From: Stenotrophomonas_A sp035629025
Lineage (GTDB): Bacteria > Pseudomonadota > Gammaproteobacteria > Xanthomonadales > Xanthomonadaceae
Assembly: GCA_035629025.1 (NCBI GenBank)
Contig: DASPIU010000043.1
Span: 1-64,000 of the forward strand
Direction: 5' to 3'
Length of the DNA stretch: 64,000 nt
Under the pieces are notes generated by a model. That model did not search any database and was not told the DNA's origin. It was given only the letters and a program-made list of their open reading frames with translations. Positions 25,782-34,347 of this stretch are shown here, in pieces. The first letter of the stretch is position 1; each line of letters opens with the position of its first letter. A program made the translations under genes and the position numbers.

Positions 25782-27800
25782 ATGTCCCTGCTCGCCACCG
25801 CCAGCCGCGAAGCGCTCGACCAACACGGCGCGCTTGCGCACCACATCACCGGGTTCGTGCCGCGGGCGGCGCAGCTGCATCTGGCCACCGCGATTGCCGA
25901 AGCCTTCGACCAGCGCGACGTGCTGCTGGCCGAGGCCGGTACCGGCACCGGCAAGACCTTCGCCTATCTGGTGCCGGCGCTGCTGTCGGGGATGAAGACC
26001 ATCATCTCCACCGGCACGCGCGCGCTGCAGGACCAGCTCTACCACCGCGACCTGCCGCGCGTGCGCGCCGCGCTGGGTGTCGGCGTGGAGTCGGCGCTGC
26101 TCAAGGGCCGGGCCAACTACCTGTGCCGTTATCGCCTGCAGCAGGCGCGCGGCGAACCGCGCTTTGCCAGCGGCGCGTTCGCCACGGCCGAGCAGGTGGC
26201 CCAGTTCCAGCGCATCGTGGCCTGGAGCGGGCGCACCCGCTTTGGCGACATGGCCGAGCTCGAAGCGCTGCCTGACGACTCGCCGCTGCTGCCGATGGTC
26301 ACCTCCACGGTGGACAACTGCCTGGGCACCGAATGCCCGTTCTGGAGCGAGTGCTTCGTGGTGCAGGCGCGGCAGCGCGCGCAGTCGGCCAACCTGGTGG
26401 TGGTCAACCACCACCTGCTGCTGGCCGACCTGGCACTCAAGCAGGAAGGCTTCGGCGAAATCCTGCCCGGCGCGCAGGCCTTCGTCATCGACGAGGCGCA
26501 CCAGTTGCCGGAACTGGCGGCCAACTTCTTCGGCGAGAGCTTCGGCATGCGTCCGTGGCAGGAACTGGCGCGCGACTGCGTGGCCGAGGCGCGGCTGGTC
26601 GGTGGTGCGCAGGCGGCGTTGCAGGAGCCGGTGCGCCTGCTCGACGAGTCGCTGCGTGACCTGCGCGCCGGCATGGAAGGTTTGCCGCCGCGTGGCACGC
26701 AATGGCGCGCGCTGGCCCGGCCGCAGGTGCGCGATGGCTTCGACGCGGTGGCTTCGGCCTTGCAGCGGTTGCAGGATGCACTCGCGCCGCTGGCCGATGC
26801 ATCGCCGGGCCTGGATGCCTGCGCCGCGCGTGCGCGCGAGGCCTCGCAGCGGCTGTCGCGCTGGCTCGGCGATGAAACGCCGGTGGCCGATTTCGCCGCC
26901 GCGCCGGAGGACGCCGCGCCCGATAACGACGTGCTCTGGTACGAACTGACGCCGCGTGGCTTTCGCTGCCAGCGCACGCCGCTGGACGTTTCCGGGCCGC
27001 TGCGCGAGCACCGCGAGAAGTCCCATGCCGCCTGGATTTTCACCTCGGCCACGCTGGCCGTGGACGGCGACTTTGAACACATCGCCACGCGCCTGGGCCT
27101 GCATGACCCGCTGACCCTGCTGCAGCCCAGCCCCTTCGACTGGAACCGGCAGGCCTTGTGCTACCTGCCCGGGCCGTTGCCCGATCCGGCTTCGCGTGGC
27201 TATGGGACTGCGTTGGTGGCGGCGATCCAGCCGGTGCTGGAAGCCTCGCAGGGCCGCGCCTTCGTGCTGTTTGCCGCGCACCGCGCATTGCGCGAAGCGG
27301 CCGAGGCCCTGCGCGACGGACCATGGCCGCTGTTCGTGCAAGGCGAGGCGCCGCGCGCGACCTTGCTGCAGCGTTTCCGCGACTCCGGCAACGGCGTGCT
27401 GCTGGGCTCGGCCAGCTTCCGCGAGGGCGTGGACGTGGTCGGCGATGCGCTGAGCGTGGTGGTGATCGACAAGCTGCCCTTCGCCGCGCCCGATGAGCCG
27501 GTGTACGAGGCGCGACTCGATGCGATCCGCCGCGAAGGCGGCAACCCGTTCCGCGACGAACAGCTGCCGCAGGCGGTAATCGCGCTGAAGCAGGGCGTGG
27601 GCCGGTTGATCCGCAGTGAGTCCGACCGCGGCGTGCTGGTGCTGTGCGACCCGCGCTTGCAGACCCGTGGCTATGGCCGCGTGTTCCTCGACTCGCTGCC
27701 GCCGTTCGCGCTCACCCATGCGCTGGCCGATGTGCAGGCCTTCTTTGGTGCCGCACCGGCAGCGGCCACCGCGACGGCGGACGGGCTGCCTGCCTGCTGA
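25782..27800 (+). CDS. yoaA: YoaA/DinG-family iron-sulfur DNA helicase
   Basis: 672-aa XPD-like 5'-3' DNA helicase; YoaA assists replication repair with the Pol III chi subunit in E. coli. Start ATG 25782 (MSLLATASREALDQHG). Motif I EAGTGTGKTFAYLVPAL lies near residue 50; the four Cys of a 4Fe-4S domain can be seen at NYLCRYRLQ and at CLGTECPFWSECF; DEAH is present in VIDEAHQLPELAANFF; motif VI is QGVGRLIRSESDRG. Length is close to E. coli YoaA (636) and shorter than DinG (716). It follows the lipoprotein gene by 44 bases and precedes tsaB by 54. Confidence 0.93.
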   Translation: MSLLATASREALDQHGALAHHITGFVPRAAQLHLATAIAEAFDQRDVLLAEAGTGTGKTFAYLVPALLSGMKTIISTGTRALQDQLYHRDLPRVRAALGVGVESALLKGRANYLCRYRLQQARGEPRFASGAFATAEQVAQFQRIVAWSGRTRFGDMAELEALPDDSPLLPMVTSTVDNCLGTECPFWSECFVVQARQRAQSANLVVVNHHLLLADLALKQEGFGEILPGAQAFVIDEAHQLPELAANFFGESFGMRPWQELARDCVAEARLVGGAQAALQEPVRLLDESLRDLRAGMEGLPPRGTQWRALARPQVRDGFDAVASALQRLQDALAPLADASPGLDACAARAREASQRLSRWLGDETPVADFAAAPEDAAPDNDVLWYELTPRGFRCQRTPLDVSGPLREHREKSHAAWIFTSATLAVDGDFEHIATRLGLHDPLTLLQPSPFDWNRQALCYLPGPLPDPASRGYGTALVAAIQPVLEASQGRAFVLFAAHRALREAAEALRDGPWPLFVQGEAPRATLLQRFRDSGNGVLLGSASFREGVDVVGDALSVVVIDKLPFAAPDEPVYEARLDAIRREGGNPFRDEQLPQAVIALKQGVGRLIRSESDRGVLVLCDPRLQTRGYGRVFLDSLPPFALTHALADVQAFFGAAPAAATATADGLPAC

Positions 27801-27854
27801 GTGCGGCCCGCTCGCGGTACCCTTGCGCGCGCCATTCCTGCGATTTGCCGCCCG

Positions 27855-28562
27855 ATGAACGTTCTCGCCTTTGAAACTTCCACCGAAGCCTGCTCCGTCG
27901 CCTTGCACAGCCACGGTGAAGTGATCGAGCGCTTCGAGCTGGCTCCGCGCCGCCACGCCGAGCTGGCGCTGCCATGGGCCGAAGCGCTGCTGGCCGAGGC
28001 CGGGCTGGCGCGCTCGCAGCTCGATGCCATCGCGGTGGGCCGCGGCCCGGGGGCGTTCACCGGCGTACGCCTGGCGATCGGCATCGCCCAGGGTATTGCG
28101 CTGGGCCTGGACCTGCCGGTGCTGCCGGTCTCGACCCTGCAGACCCTGGCGCTGCGCGCGCCGGCCGGCGCGGAAAAGGTGCTGGCCTGCATCGATGCGC
28201 GGATGGGTGAGGTGTATGCGGCGACGTATGCGCGCGAGGCAGGCGCCTGGCGCGCGCTGTCGGCGGAGGTGGTGATTGCGCCTGCGGAGTTTGAGCTGCC
28301 GGATGCATCGGGTGACTGGCACGCGGTGGGTACGGGGCTGGCCGCCGTGGATGGCGTGCTTGCGCAGCGCTTGCGTGGGCAGTTGGTGAGCGTTGATGCG
28401 GCGGCGTTGCCGCATGCTGCCGATGTGCTGGCATTGGCGCTGCCGGCATTGGCGCGCGGCGAGGCCGTGGCGGCGGACCGGATCGAGCCGGCATATCTGC
28501 GCAACAATGTGGCGTTGACGCTGGTGGAGCAGCGGGCGGCGAGGGCGAAGGCGGCGGGGTGA
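27855..28562 (+). CDS. tsaB: tRNA N6-threonylcarbamoyladenosine biosynthesis protein TsaB
   Basis: 235-aa ASKHA-fold protein that partners TsaD and TsaE to make t6A37 in ANN-decoding tRNAs. Start at ATG 27855. Signature stretches: NVLAFETSTEACSVAL (phosphate-1-like loop), HAELALPWAEALLAEAG, AIAVGRGPGAFTGVRLAIG and KVLACIDARMGEVYAATY. Size matches the family (E. coli 231). It follows yoaA as in many Gammaproteobacteria, and a REP pair follows its stop. The codon use of the last 80 codons is poorer in GC than neighbours, but the frame is intact. Confidence 0.96.
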   Translation: MNVLAFETSTEACSVALHSHGEVIERFELAPRRHAELALPWAEALLAEAGLARSQLDAIAVGRGPGAFTGVRLAIGIAQGIALGLDLPVLPVSTLQTLALRAPAGAEKVLACIDARMGEVYAATYAREAGAWRALSAEVVIAPAEFELPDASGDWHAVGTGLAAVDGVLAQRLRGQLVSVDAAALPHAADVLALALPALARGEAVAADRIEPAYLRNNVALTLVEQRAARAKAAG

Positions 28563-28595
28563 TCGGGGCGTGCCGGTTTCCGCGGCGACCCCCAC

Positions 28596-28705
28596 TGTAG
28601 GAGCGGCTCTTGTGGCCTTGGGCCATCAGCCGCGACCGCCATCTGCCAGCTCGCGACTCCGCCTGTCGGGGCTGATGGCCCAAGGCCACAAGAGCCCGTC
28701 CTACA
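28596..28705. repeat. paired REP element with nested inner palindrome
   Basis: Two inverted REP copies as in the other loci, but each arm is enlarged by an internal segment (CTTGTGGCCTTGGGCCAT on one arm and ATGGCCCAAGGCCACAAG on the other) placed inside the usual GGCT..CAGCC loop. Each arm thereby gains its own palindrome. Lies between convergent tsaB and the TonB-like gene. Confidence 0.85.
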
Positions 28706-28732
28706 ACGGCGGCGGGCAGGGGCCGGCAACCT

Positions 28733-29623
28733 TCAGCGGTCGTCGCGCAATTCGCCGTTCGGCAGGAACAACCAGGTGCGCGTCACTTCCAGAATGTCCA
28801 CGCCGTCATCGGCCTTGGGCAGGGCAGGGAAGGGCTTGGCCAGCTCGACCACGCGCAACGCCGCCGCATCCAGCATCGGAATGCCGCTGGAGACCAGCAC
28901 CCGGCTGCTCTCCACACTCCCATCGCGGCGCACGCCCACCGCAATCACCACGCGTCCGGACAGCCGGCGCCGGCGCGCTTCGTCCGGATAGTTGAGGTTG
29001 CCGACGCGCTCGGCACGGTCCACCCAGGCACGCAAATAGTTGGCGTACACGTACTCGCGCGTGCTGGCCGAGACGAACTTGCGGTTCGGGCGCTTGGCGT
29101 ACTGCTCCGAGCGCAGGTGCACCTCGGCCGCCAGCCGCGCCATCTCCGCGTCGCGCTGCTCGCGCAAGGCGTCGGCCGCGCTCTGCGGGCGCTCCACCTG
29201 CGGGTTCGGCTGCTGCGGCGGCAACGGTTCCTCGCCGCGGCGGCTGGTCACCACGCGCGTTTCCGGCGGCGGGGTCTGCGCGGCATGGCGCGCCTGCACC
29301 GGCACCGGTGCCAGGCCGGTGCGCGGCTGCGGAATCACGCCGGGCTGGCTGTCGCGCGGTCGCGCCGCCTTGTCATGGTCACCGCCGCCCTGCTGGCTGG
29401 CCTGGGCCAGGAAGTCGGCCTGCTTCGGCGTCAGTGGCGTGCTGGTCTGGCTGAAGATCACGTCGAGCGTCGGCACCAGCGGTGCGTCATCACTGACCGC
29501 GAAACCCACGCCCAGGATCAGCAGCCCGTGCACGATCAGCGACAGCACCAGGGTCGCGCTCAGGCGCTGGTTTTCCGCCTCGCGCCGGTCGGGCAGGCGC
29601 GCGGCGTGCATCGTCGCGCTCAT
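28733..29623 (-). CDS. TonB-like energy-transducing protein
   Basis: 296-aa protein. One N-terminal membrane segment (ATLVLSLIVHGLLILGVGF, about 23-42, with the His typical of TonB anchors), a long periplasmic Pro/Gln/Glu-rich linker (about 60-190), and a C-terminal TonB_C domain (YPDEARRRRLSGRVVIAVGV, VSSGIPMLDAAALRVVELAKPFPALP). It would couple inner-membrane proton motive force to outer-membrane receptors, like the one at the right edge. No exbB or exbD adjoin it. The ATG at 29623 overlaps the gshB stop (ATGA), so the pair is coupled; this neighbour order is common in Xanthomonadaceae. Confidence 0.88.
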   Translation of the reverse strand: MSATMHAARLPDRREAENQRLSATLVLSLIVHGLLILGVGFAVSDDAPLVPTLDVIFSQTSTPLTPKQADFLAQASQQGGGDHDKAARPRDSQPGVIPQPRTGLAPVPVQARHAAQTPPPETRVVTSRRGEEPLPPQQPNPQVERPQSAADALREQRDAEMARLAAEVHLRSEQYAKRPNRKFVSASTREYVYANYLRAWVDRAERVGNLNYPDEARRRRLSGRVVIAVGVRRDGSVESSRVLVSSGIPMLDAAALRVVELAKPFPALPKADDGVDILEVTRTWLFLPNGELRDDR

Positions 29624-30570
29624 GCCGCCAGGCCAGCCTCGATCGCGTCGAACAGCTGGCCGCAGATGTTCAGGCCGAACTGCGCATCGAGCTCGCGCGC
29701 GCAGGTCGGGCTGGTGACGTTGACCTCGGTCAGGTAGTCGCCGATCACGTCCAGGCCGACGAAACGCATGCCGCGGCGCTTCATCTCCGGCCCGACCTGG
29801 GCGGCAATCCAGCGGTCGCGCTCGCTCAGCGGCCGGCCTTCGCCGCGGCCGCCGGCGGCCAGGTTGCCGCGAAACTCATCGCCCTGTGGGATGCGCGCCA
29901 GGCAGTAGTCCACGGCCACGCCATCGATCAGCAGGATGCGCTTGTCGCCGGCGGTGATGTCCGGGATGAAGCGCTGCGCCATCGCCAGCTTGCGCCCGCC
30001 GTCGGTGAGCGTCTCCAGGATCACGTTAAGGTTGGGATCGCCCTGGCCGCTGCGGAAGATCGAGCGCCCGCCCATGCCGTCCAGCGGCTTGAGCACGACC
30101 TGGCCGTGTTCGGCGGCAAAGGCCTTGAGCAGGGCGGCGTCGCGGCTGACCAGGGTCGGCGGGCAGCACTGCGGGAACAGCTGCGCGGCCAGCTTCTCGT
30201 TGAAGTCGCGCAGCCCCTGCGGGTCGTTGACGATCAGCGCGCCTGCCTGCTGCGCGATGCCCAGCACGTGGGTGTCGTAGAGGTACTCCGGGTCGACCGG
30301 CGGGTCCTTGCGCATCAGCACCACCTGGCCGGGCCCAAACGCCAGCTCGGCGAAGGCGCCCAGCTCGAACCAGGCCGTGGCGTCGTCGCGCACCCGCAGC
30401 GGGGCGACGCTGGCCACCGCCGTGCCGTCGCGCAGGGACAGCCCGCCCGGGCGCACGTAGTGCAGGTGGTGGCCGCGGCGCTGGGCTTCCAGCAGCATGG
30501 CGAAGGTGGTGTCCTTGGCGATCTTGATGTGGTCGATGGGATCCATCACCACGATGACGTCTAACGGCAT
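29620..30570 (-). CDS. gshB: glutathione synthetase
   Basis: 316-aa ATP-grasp enzyme that joins gamma-glutamylcysteine and glycine. Start ATG 30570 (MPLDVIVVMDPIDHIKIAKD). Family marks: MDPIDHIKIAKDTTFAMLLE, LMRKDPPVDPEYLYDTHVL, NDPQGLRDFNEKLAA, VLKPLDGMGGRSIFR (ATP-grasp), and the substrate-binding end DVIGDYLTEVNVTSPTCARE. Length equals E. coli GshB (316). It is first in a two-gene operon with the TonB-like gene and is divergent from the pilus chemotaxis operon. Confidence 0.96.
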   Translation of the reverse strand: MPLDVIVVMDPIDHIKIAKDTTFAMLLEAQRRGHHLHYVRPGGLSLRDGTAVASVAPLRVRDDATAWFELGAFAELAFGPGQVVLMRKDPPVDPEYLYDTHVLGIAQQAGALIVNDPQGLRDFNEKLAAQLFPQCCPPTLVSRDAALLKAFAAEHGQVVLKPLDGMGGRSIFRSGQGDPNLNVILETLTDGGRKLAMAQRFIPDITAGDKRILLIDGVAVDYCLARIPQGDEFRGNLAAGGRGEGRPLSERDRWIAAQVGPEMKRRGMRFVGLDVIGDYLTEVNVTSPTCARELDAQFGLNICGQLFDAIEAGLAA

Positions 30571-30613
30571 GGTCAACCCGGGCAAAGCGATCAGGAACTG
30601 AGCGCGGATGGTA

Positions 30614-30634
30614 GCGTGGCGCGGCGCGCCACGC
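30614..30634. repeat. 10-bp perfect palindrome upstream of gshB
   Basis: GCGTGGCGCG and CGCGCCACGC around one central G, in the divergent gshB/pilG gap. It could be a protein-binding site or a hairpin; nothing identifies a partner. Confidence 0.6.
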
Positions 30635-30642
30635 TGGGAATT

Positions 30643-30709
30643 GGGAATGGAGAATGGGGAATCGGCAGAGCAGGGGCCCCGCCTTGCCGATTCCCCATTC
30701 CCCATTCCC
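30643..30709. repeat. 25-bp inverted repeat of GGGAAT/ATTCCCC heptamers
   Basis: Left arm 30643-30667 and right arm 30685-30709 pair over 25 bases with one mismatch, around a 17-base loop. The right arm continues into tandem ATTCCCC heptamers up to 30716. The motif resembles dispersed GGGAATCG-type intergenic repeats seen in Xanthomonas and Stenotrophomonas. It lies in the 363-bp gshB/pilG gap. Confidence 0.8.
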
Positions 30710-30725
30710 CATTCCCACCCCGGTT

Positions 30726-30741
30726 TGGCACACATCTCGCA
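30726..30741 (+). promoter_or_regulatory. possible sigma-54 promoter upstream of pilG
   Basis: TGGCACACATCTCGCA has the GG (30727-30728) and GC (30739-30740) separated by ten bases required for sigma-54 (RpoN) recognition, and a perfect TGGCAC half. It points toward pilG, about 190 bases away. The -12 half (TCGCA) deviates from TTGCA. Confidence 0.4.
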
Positions 30742-30843
30742 TGTCGGCCGGCCCCCTGCCGGGGGGTTTGCGCAAATATGCGACCCAGTTCCGCCGCAAC
30801 GCGCTCGCTGCCGTGCGACATTGCTGGGTCCGCATCGCCACGC

Positions 30844-30874
30844 TTGACAGTATCCGCGGGTACTGGGATATACA
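30844..30874 (+). promoter_or_regulatory. probable sigma-70 promoter of the pil-chp operon
   Basis: A perfect -35 TTGACA at 30844-30849 is followed by TATACA at 30869-30874 (19-base spacer; a weaker GATATA at 17). A transcript would begin near 30881, leaving a leader of about 50 bases before pilG. Confidence 0.6.
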
Positions 30875-30933
30875 TGACGTTTCGCAGCGCCGCCGGTAGT
30901 GGATGAAGCGTCGCGCGTCCCGGGGACATTGGA

Positions 30934-31335
30934 ATGACTGAAAACATTGCTGCGGGCGGGGAGCTCGCAGGCCTGAGGGTCATGGTCATCGACGACTCGA
31001 AGACCATCCGCCGCACCGCCGAGACCTTGCTCAAGCGCGAGGGCTGCGAGGTCGTGACCGCGACCGACGGCTTCGAGGCGCTGGCCAAGATCGCCGACCA
31101 GCAGCCGCAGATCATCTTCGTGGACATCATGATGCCGCGCCTGGATGGCTACCAGACCTGCGCGCTGATCAAGGGCAACCAGCTGTTCAAGTCCACGCCG
31201 GTGATCATGCTGTCCTCCAAGGACGGCCTGTTCGACAAGGCACGCGGCCGCATCGTGGGCTCGGAGCAATACCTGACCAAGCCTTTCACCCGTGAAGAAC
31301 TGCTGAGCGCCATCCGCACATACGTCAACGCCTGA
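30934..31335 (+). CDS. pilG: twitching motility response regulator PilG
   Basis: 133-aa CheY-like receiver that acts on type IV pilus extension in the Pil-Chp system. Acidic pocket DD at 20-21, phospho-acceptor Asp64 in IIFVDIMMPRLDGYQTC, Ser in IMLSSKDGLFDKARG, Lys in YLTKPFTREEL. The DKARGRIVGSEQYLTKPF pattern is characteristic of PilG. It is the first gene of a seven-gene operon in the canonical order pilG-pilH-pilI-pilJ-chpA-chpB-chpC; pilH starts 16 bases later. Confidence 0.96.
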   Translation: MTENIAAGGELAGLRVMVIDDSKTIRRTAETLLKREGCEVVTATDGFEALAKIADQQPQIIFVDIMMPRLDGYQTCALIKGNQLFKSTPVIMLSSKDGLFDKARGRIVGSEQYLTKPFTREELLSAIRTYVNA

Positions 31336-31351
31336 CCAGGGGGAAGGGCAC

Positions 31352-31714
31352 ATGGCAAAAATTCTGCTGATCGAAGACTCGCCGACCGACCGGGCGGTCT
31401 TCAGCCAGTGGCTGGAGAAAGCCGGCCACGAAGTCCTCGCCACCGACAACGCCGAAGAAGGGCTGGCCCTGGCCAAGGGGCAGGCGCCGGACCTGGTGCT
31501 GATGGACGTGGTGCTGCCGGGCATGAGCGGCTTCCAGGCCACGCGCGCGATGTCGCGTGACGAGGCCACCAAGCACATCCCGGTGCTGATCGTCAGCACC
31601 AAGGGCATGGAAACCGACAAGGCCTGGGGCCTGCGCCAGGGCGCGGCCGACTACATCGTCAAGCCGCCGCGCGAAGAAGACCTGCTGGCGCGCATTGCCG
31701 AGCTGGTGGGCTGA
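31352..31714 (+). CDS. pilH: twitching motility response regulator PilH
   Basis: 120-aa second CheY-like receiver of the Pil-Chp system; in Pseudomonas it favours pilus retraction or acts as a phosphate sink for ChpA. Starts at ATG 31352 after a GGGGGAAGGG ribosome site. Phospho-acceptor Asp52 in LVLMDVVLPGMSGFQATRAM; Lys in YIVKPPREEDL. Its TGA shares one base with the pilI ATG at 31714, so translation is coupled. Confidence 0.96.
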   Translation: MAKILLIEDSPTDRAVFSQWLEKAGHEVLATDNAEEGLALAKGQAPDLVLMDVVLPGMSGFQATRAMSRDEATKHIPVLIVSTKGMETDKAWGLRQGAADYIVKPPREEDLLARIAELVG

Positions 31715-32244
31715 TGCGTTCGCCGTTCGACATCCTCGAGGTCTACGAGCGGCGCAGCCTGGCCCATGCCGTGCAGCTGCCCGAACGCCAGTTCGCCACC
31801 GACATCTGGCGTGGCGTCGGCTACCGGGTCGGCAACCGCCGCCTGGTGTCGGACTTCCGCGAAGTGGTGGAAATCGTGCCGATGCCGCCGGTCACCCCGG
31901 TGCCCGGCGCGCAGCCGTGGCTGCTGGGCGTGGGCAACCTGCGCGGCAACCTGTTCCCGGTGGTGGACCTGAAACAGTTCATGGAAGGCCGCCGCACCGT
32001 GCTGCACGAAGGCCAGCGCGTGCTGATCATGCGCCAGGCCGGCGGTGACGTGGCCCTGACCATCGACGAACTGTACGGCCAGCGCAGCTTCGAGCAGACC
32101 CAGGCCACCGGCCCCGGCGAGCTGGCGCAGGGCCGCTATGGCCATTTCGTGGACCGCGCCTTCCGTGCCGAAGACCAGGACTGGGGCGTTTTCTCCCTGT
32201 CCCTGCTGTCGCGCACTCCTGAATTCCGGCAGGCCGCGGCGTAA
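31714..32244 (+). CDS. pilI: CheW-like adaptor PilI
   Basis: 176-aa CheW-domain protein linking the chemoreceptor PilJ to the kinase ChpA. Visible CheW elements: GYRVGNRRLVSDFREVVEIV, PWLLGVGNLRGNLFPVVDLKQF, VLIMRQAGGDVALTIDELYG. The extra N-terminal 25 residues (PFDILEVYERRSLAHAVQLP) fit PilI of Pseudomonas. It sits between pilH (one-base overlap) and pilJ (35-base gap). Confidence 0.95.
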   Translation: MRSPFDILEVYERRSLAHAVQLPERQFATDIWRGVGYRVGNRRLVSDFREVVEIVPMPPVTPVPGAQPWLLGVGNLRGNLFPVVDLKQFMEGRRTVLHEGQRVLIMRQAGGDVALTIDELYGQRSFEQTQATGPGELAQGRYGHFVDRAFRAEDQDWGVFSLSLLSRTPEFRQAAA

Positions 32245-32279
32245 GCCGTGCCTGTCCCGCATCAAGCATCGAGGTCGAT

Positions 32280-34316
32280 ATGAGTACCGCCCCGGACGCG
32301 CCCCAGAACAAGAAGATTGGTGGTGTCAGCTCGAGCTTCTGGCTCATCCTGCTGGCAGTTTCGCTGATCGTGTTCTCCGCCAACTTCGCCGTGTCGACCT
32401 GGCAGGGCAGTCGCCTGGCGGGTGCCAGCACCGGCGCGGCCGACCTGCAGGTGCTCTCGCAGCAGCTGGCCAACCAGGGCCGCGAAGCGGTCTCCGGTGA
32501 CGCCAAGGCCTTCGCCGCGTTCAAGGACACCAAGACGCAGATCGACAAGACCGTCTCCGAGCTGGAAGGCCGCTACGGTCAGGAGACCGGCGTGTCCGGC
32601 CCGATCCGCCAGCTCAAGTCGACCTGGACGCCGCTGGGCAAGAGCGCCGAGCAGGTCATTTCCTCCGAGCCGGCGGTGCTGGCCCTGGCCGGCAATGCCG
32701 ACCGCTTCACCGGCGCGGTGCCGCAGCTGCAGGCGCAGTTGAACGAAGTGGTGCGCGCGATGACCGTCAGCGGCGCGCCGTCCTCGCAGATCTACAACAC
32801 CCTGCAGCAGGTTGTGGTTGCCGGCACCATGGCCCGCCGCGTGACCGAAATGCGCGCCGGCGGTGCCGGTGCCGCCGCTTCCGGTGACGCCCTGGCGCGT
32901 GACTCGGTGGTGTTCAGCCAGATGCTCGAAGGCCTGCGCAACGGCAACGAGGAACTGGGCATCGCCGCGGTGAAGAATCCCGCCGCGCTCTCGGCCCTGG
33001 AGCAGTCGCAGGCGCAGTGGGCGACGATGAAGAAGGACGTCGACGCGATCCTCGCCAGCTCGCGCAACCTGTTTGCCGCGCAGTCCTCGGCGGCCGCCAT
33101 CACCGGCGGCTCGGCCAAGATGCTCGACGACAGCAAGAAGCTGTTCGATGCCTTCTCCGCCTTCGGCTCGGTGCGCGACACGCGCCTGTTCCCGAACCTG
33201 TGGCTGGGCGTGCTGTCCGGCGCGCTGCTGGTGATCTCGATCATCGGCCTGGTCTGGTCGATGGTGCGCGCGCGTTCGCGCGACCAGGAACTGCGCCTGC
33301 AGACCCAGGTGGAATTCAACTCGCGCAACCAGCAGGCGATCATGCGGCTGCTGGATGAAATTTCCTCGCTCGGTGAGGGCGACCTGACGGTGAAGGCCTC
33401 GGTGACCGAGGACATGACCGGCGCGATCGCCGACGCTATCAACTACGCCGTGGACGAACTGCGCCACCTGGTGACCACGATCAACGACACCTCGGCCAAG
33501 GTCGCGGTGTCCTCGCAGGAAACCCAGGCCACCGCGATGCAGCTGGCCGAGGCCGCCGGCCATCAGGCCAGCCAGATCACCACCGCCTCCGAGCGCATCA
33601 ACGAAATCGCCGCCAGCATCGAACAGGTGTCGCGCAACTCCACCGAGTCGGCCGAAGTGGCGCAGCGCTCGGTGGTCATCGCCGCCGAGGGTGCCGGCGT
33701 GGTGCGCGAGACGATCCAGGGCATGGACCAGATTCGCGACCAGATCCAGGAAACCTCCAAGCGCATCAAGCGCCTGGGCGAGTCCTCGCAGGAAATCGGC
33801 TCGATCGTGGAACTGATCAACGACATTTCCGAGCAGACCAACATCCTGGCGCTCAACGCCGCGGTGCAGGCGGCTTCGGCGGGCGAGGCCGGTCGCGGTT
33901 TCGCGGTCGTGGCCGACGAAGTGCAGCGCCTGGCAGAACGCACCTCCAGTGCGACCCGACGCATCGAAAGCCTGGTCCAGACCATTCAGGCCGACACCAA
34001 CGAGGCGGTCAGCTCGATGGAGCAGACCACCTCCGAAGTGGTGTCGGGCGCGCGCCTGGCCGAGGACGCCGGCACCGCGCTGACCGAAATCGAGCGCGTG
34101 TCCAACGCCCTGAACAACCTCATCAAGAACATCTCCATCGCCGCGCACCAGCAGTCCGCGGCGGCGACGGACATCACCCAGACGATGGACGTCATCCGCA
34201 AGATCACCGGCCAGACCTCGCAGGGTGCGGGGCAGACGGCCGAGTCGATCGGCCACCTGGCCCAGCTGGCGGCGGACCTGCGCCGTTCGGTCGCCGACTT
34301 CAAGCTGCCGGCGTAA
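32280..34316 (+). CDS. pilJ: methyl-accepting chemotaxis protein PilJ
   Basis: 678-aa transmembrane chemoreceptor of the Pil-Chp system (Pseudomonas PilJ: 682). Membrane segments at about 16-37 and 307-330 flank a periplasmic domain built of two helical PilJ-type modules (LEGRYGQETGVSGPIRQLKSTW; IYNTLQQVVVAGTMARRVTEM). A HAMP-like stretch follows, then the signalling hairpin with INDISEQTNILALNAAVQAA and GRGFAVVADEVQRLAERTSS. There is no C-terminal CheR/CheB tether pentapeptide; the protein ends RRSVADFKLPA. GAGGTCGAT precedes the start. No CheR homologue is seen in the operon. Confidence 0.96.
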   Translation: MSTAPDAPQNKKIGGVSSSFWLILLAVSLIVFSANFAVSTWQGSRLAGASTGAADLQVLSQQLANQGREAVSGDAKAFAAFKDTKTQIDKTVSELEGRYGQETGVSGPIRQLKSTWTPLGKSAEQVISSEPAVLALAGNADRFTGAVPQLQAQLNEVVRAMTVSGAPSSQIYNTLQQVVVAGTMARRVTEMRAGGAGAAASGDALARDSVVFSQMLEGLRNGNEELGIAAVKNPAALSALEQSQAQWATMKKDVDAILASSRNLFAAQSSAAAITGGSAKMLDDSKKLFDAFSAFGSVRDTRLFPNLWLGVLSGALLVISIIGLVWSMVRARSRDQELRLQTQVEFNSRNQQAIMRLLDEISSLGEGDLTVKASVTEDMTGAIADAINYAVDELRHLVTTINDTSAKVAVSSQETQATAMQLAEAAGHQASQITTASERINEIAASIEQVSRNSTESAEVAQRSVVIAAEGAGVVRETIQGMDQIRDQIQETSKRIKRLGESSQEIGSIVELINDISEQTNILALNAAVQAASAGEAGRGFAVVADEVQRLAERTSSATRRIESLVQTIQADTNEAVSSMEQTTSEVVSGARLAEDAGTALTEIERVSNALNNLIKNISIAAHQQSAAATDITQTMDVIRKITGQTSQGAGQTAESIGHLAQLAADLRRSVADFKLPA

Positions 34317-34347
34317 GCGACGGGCGGAACGGGAAAGGAATACGAGA

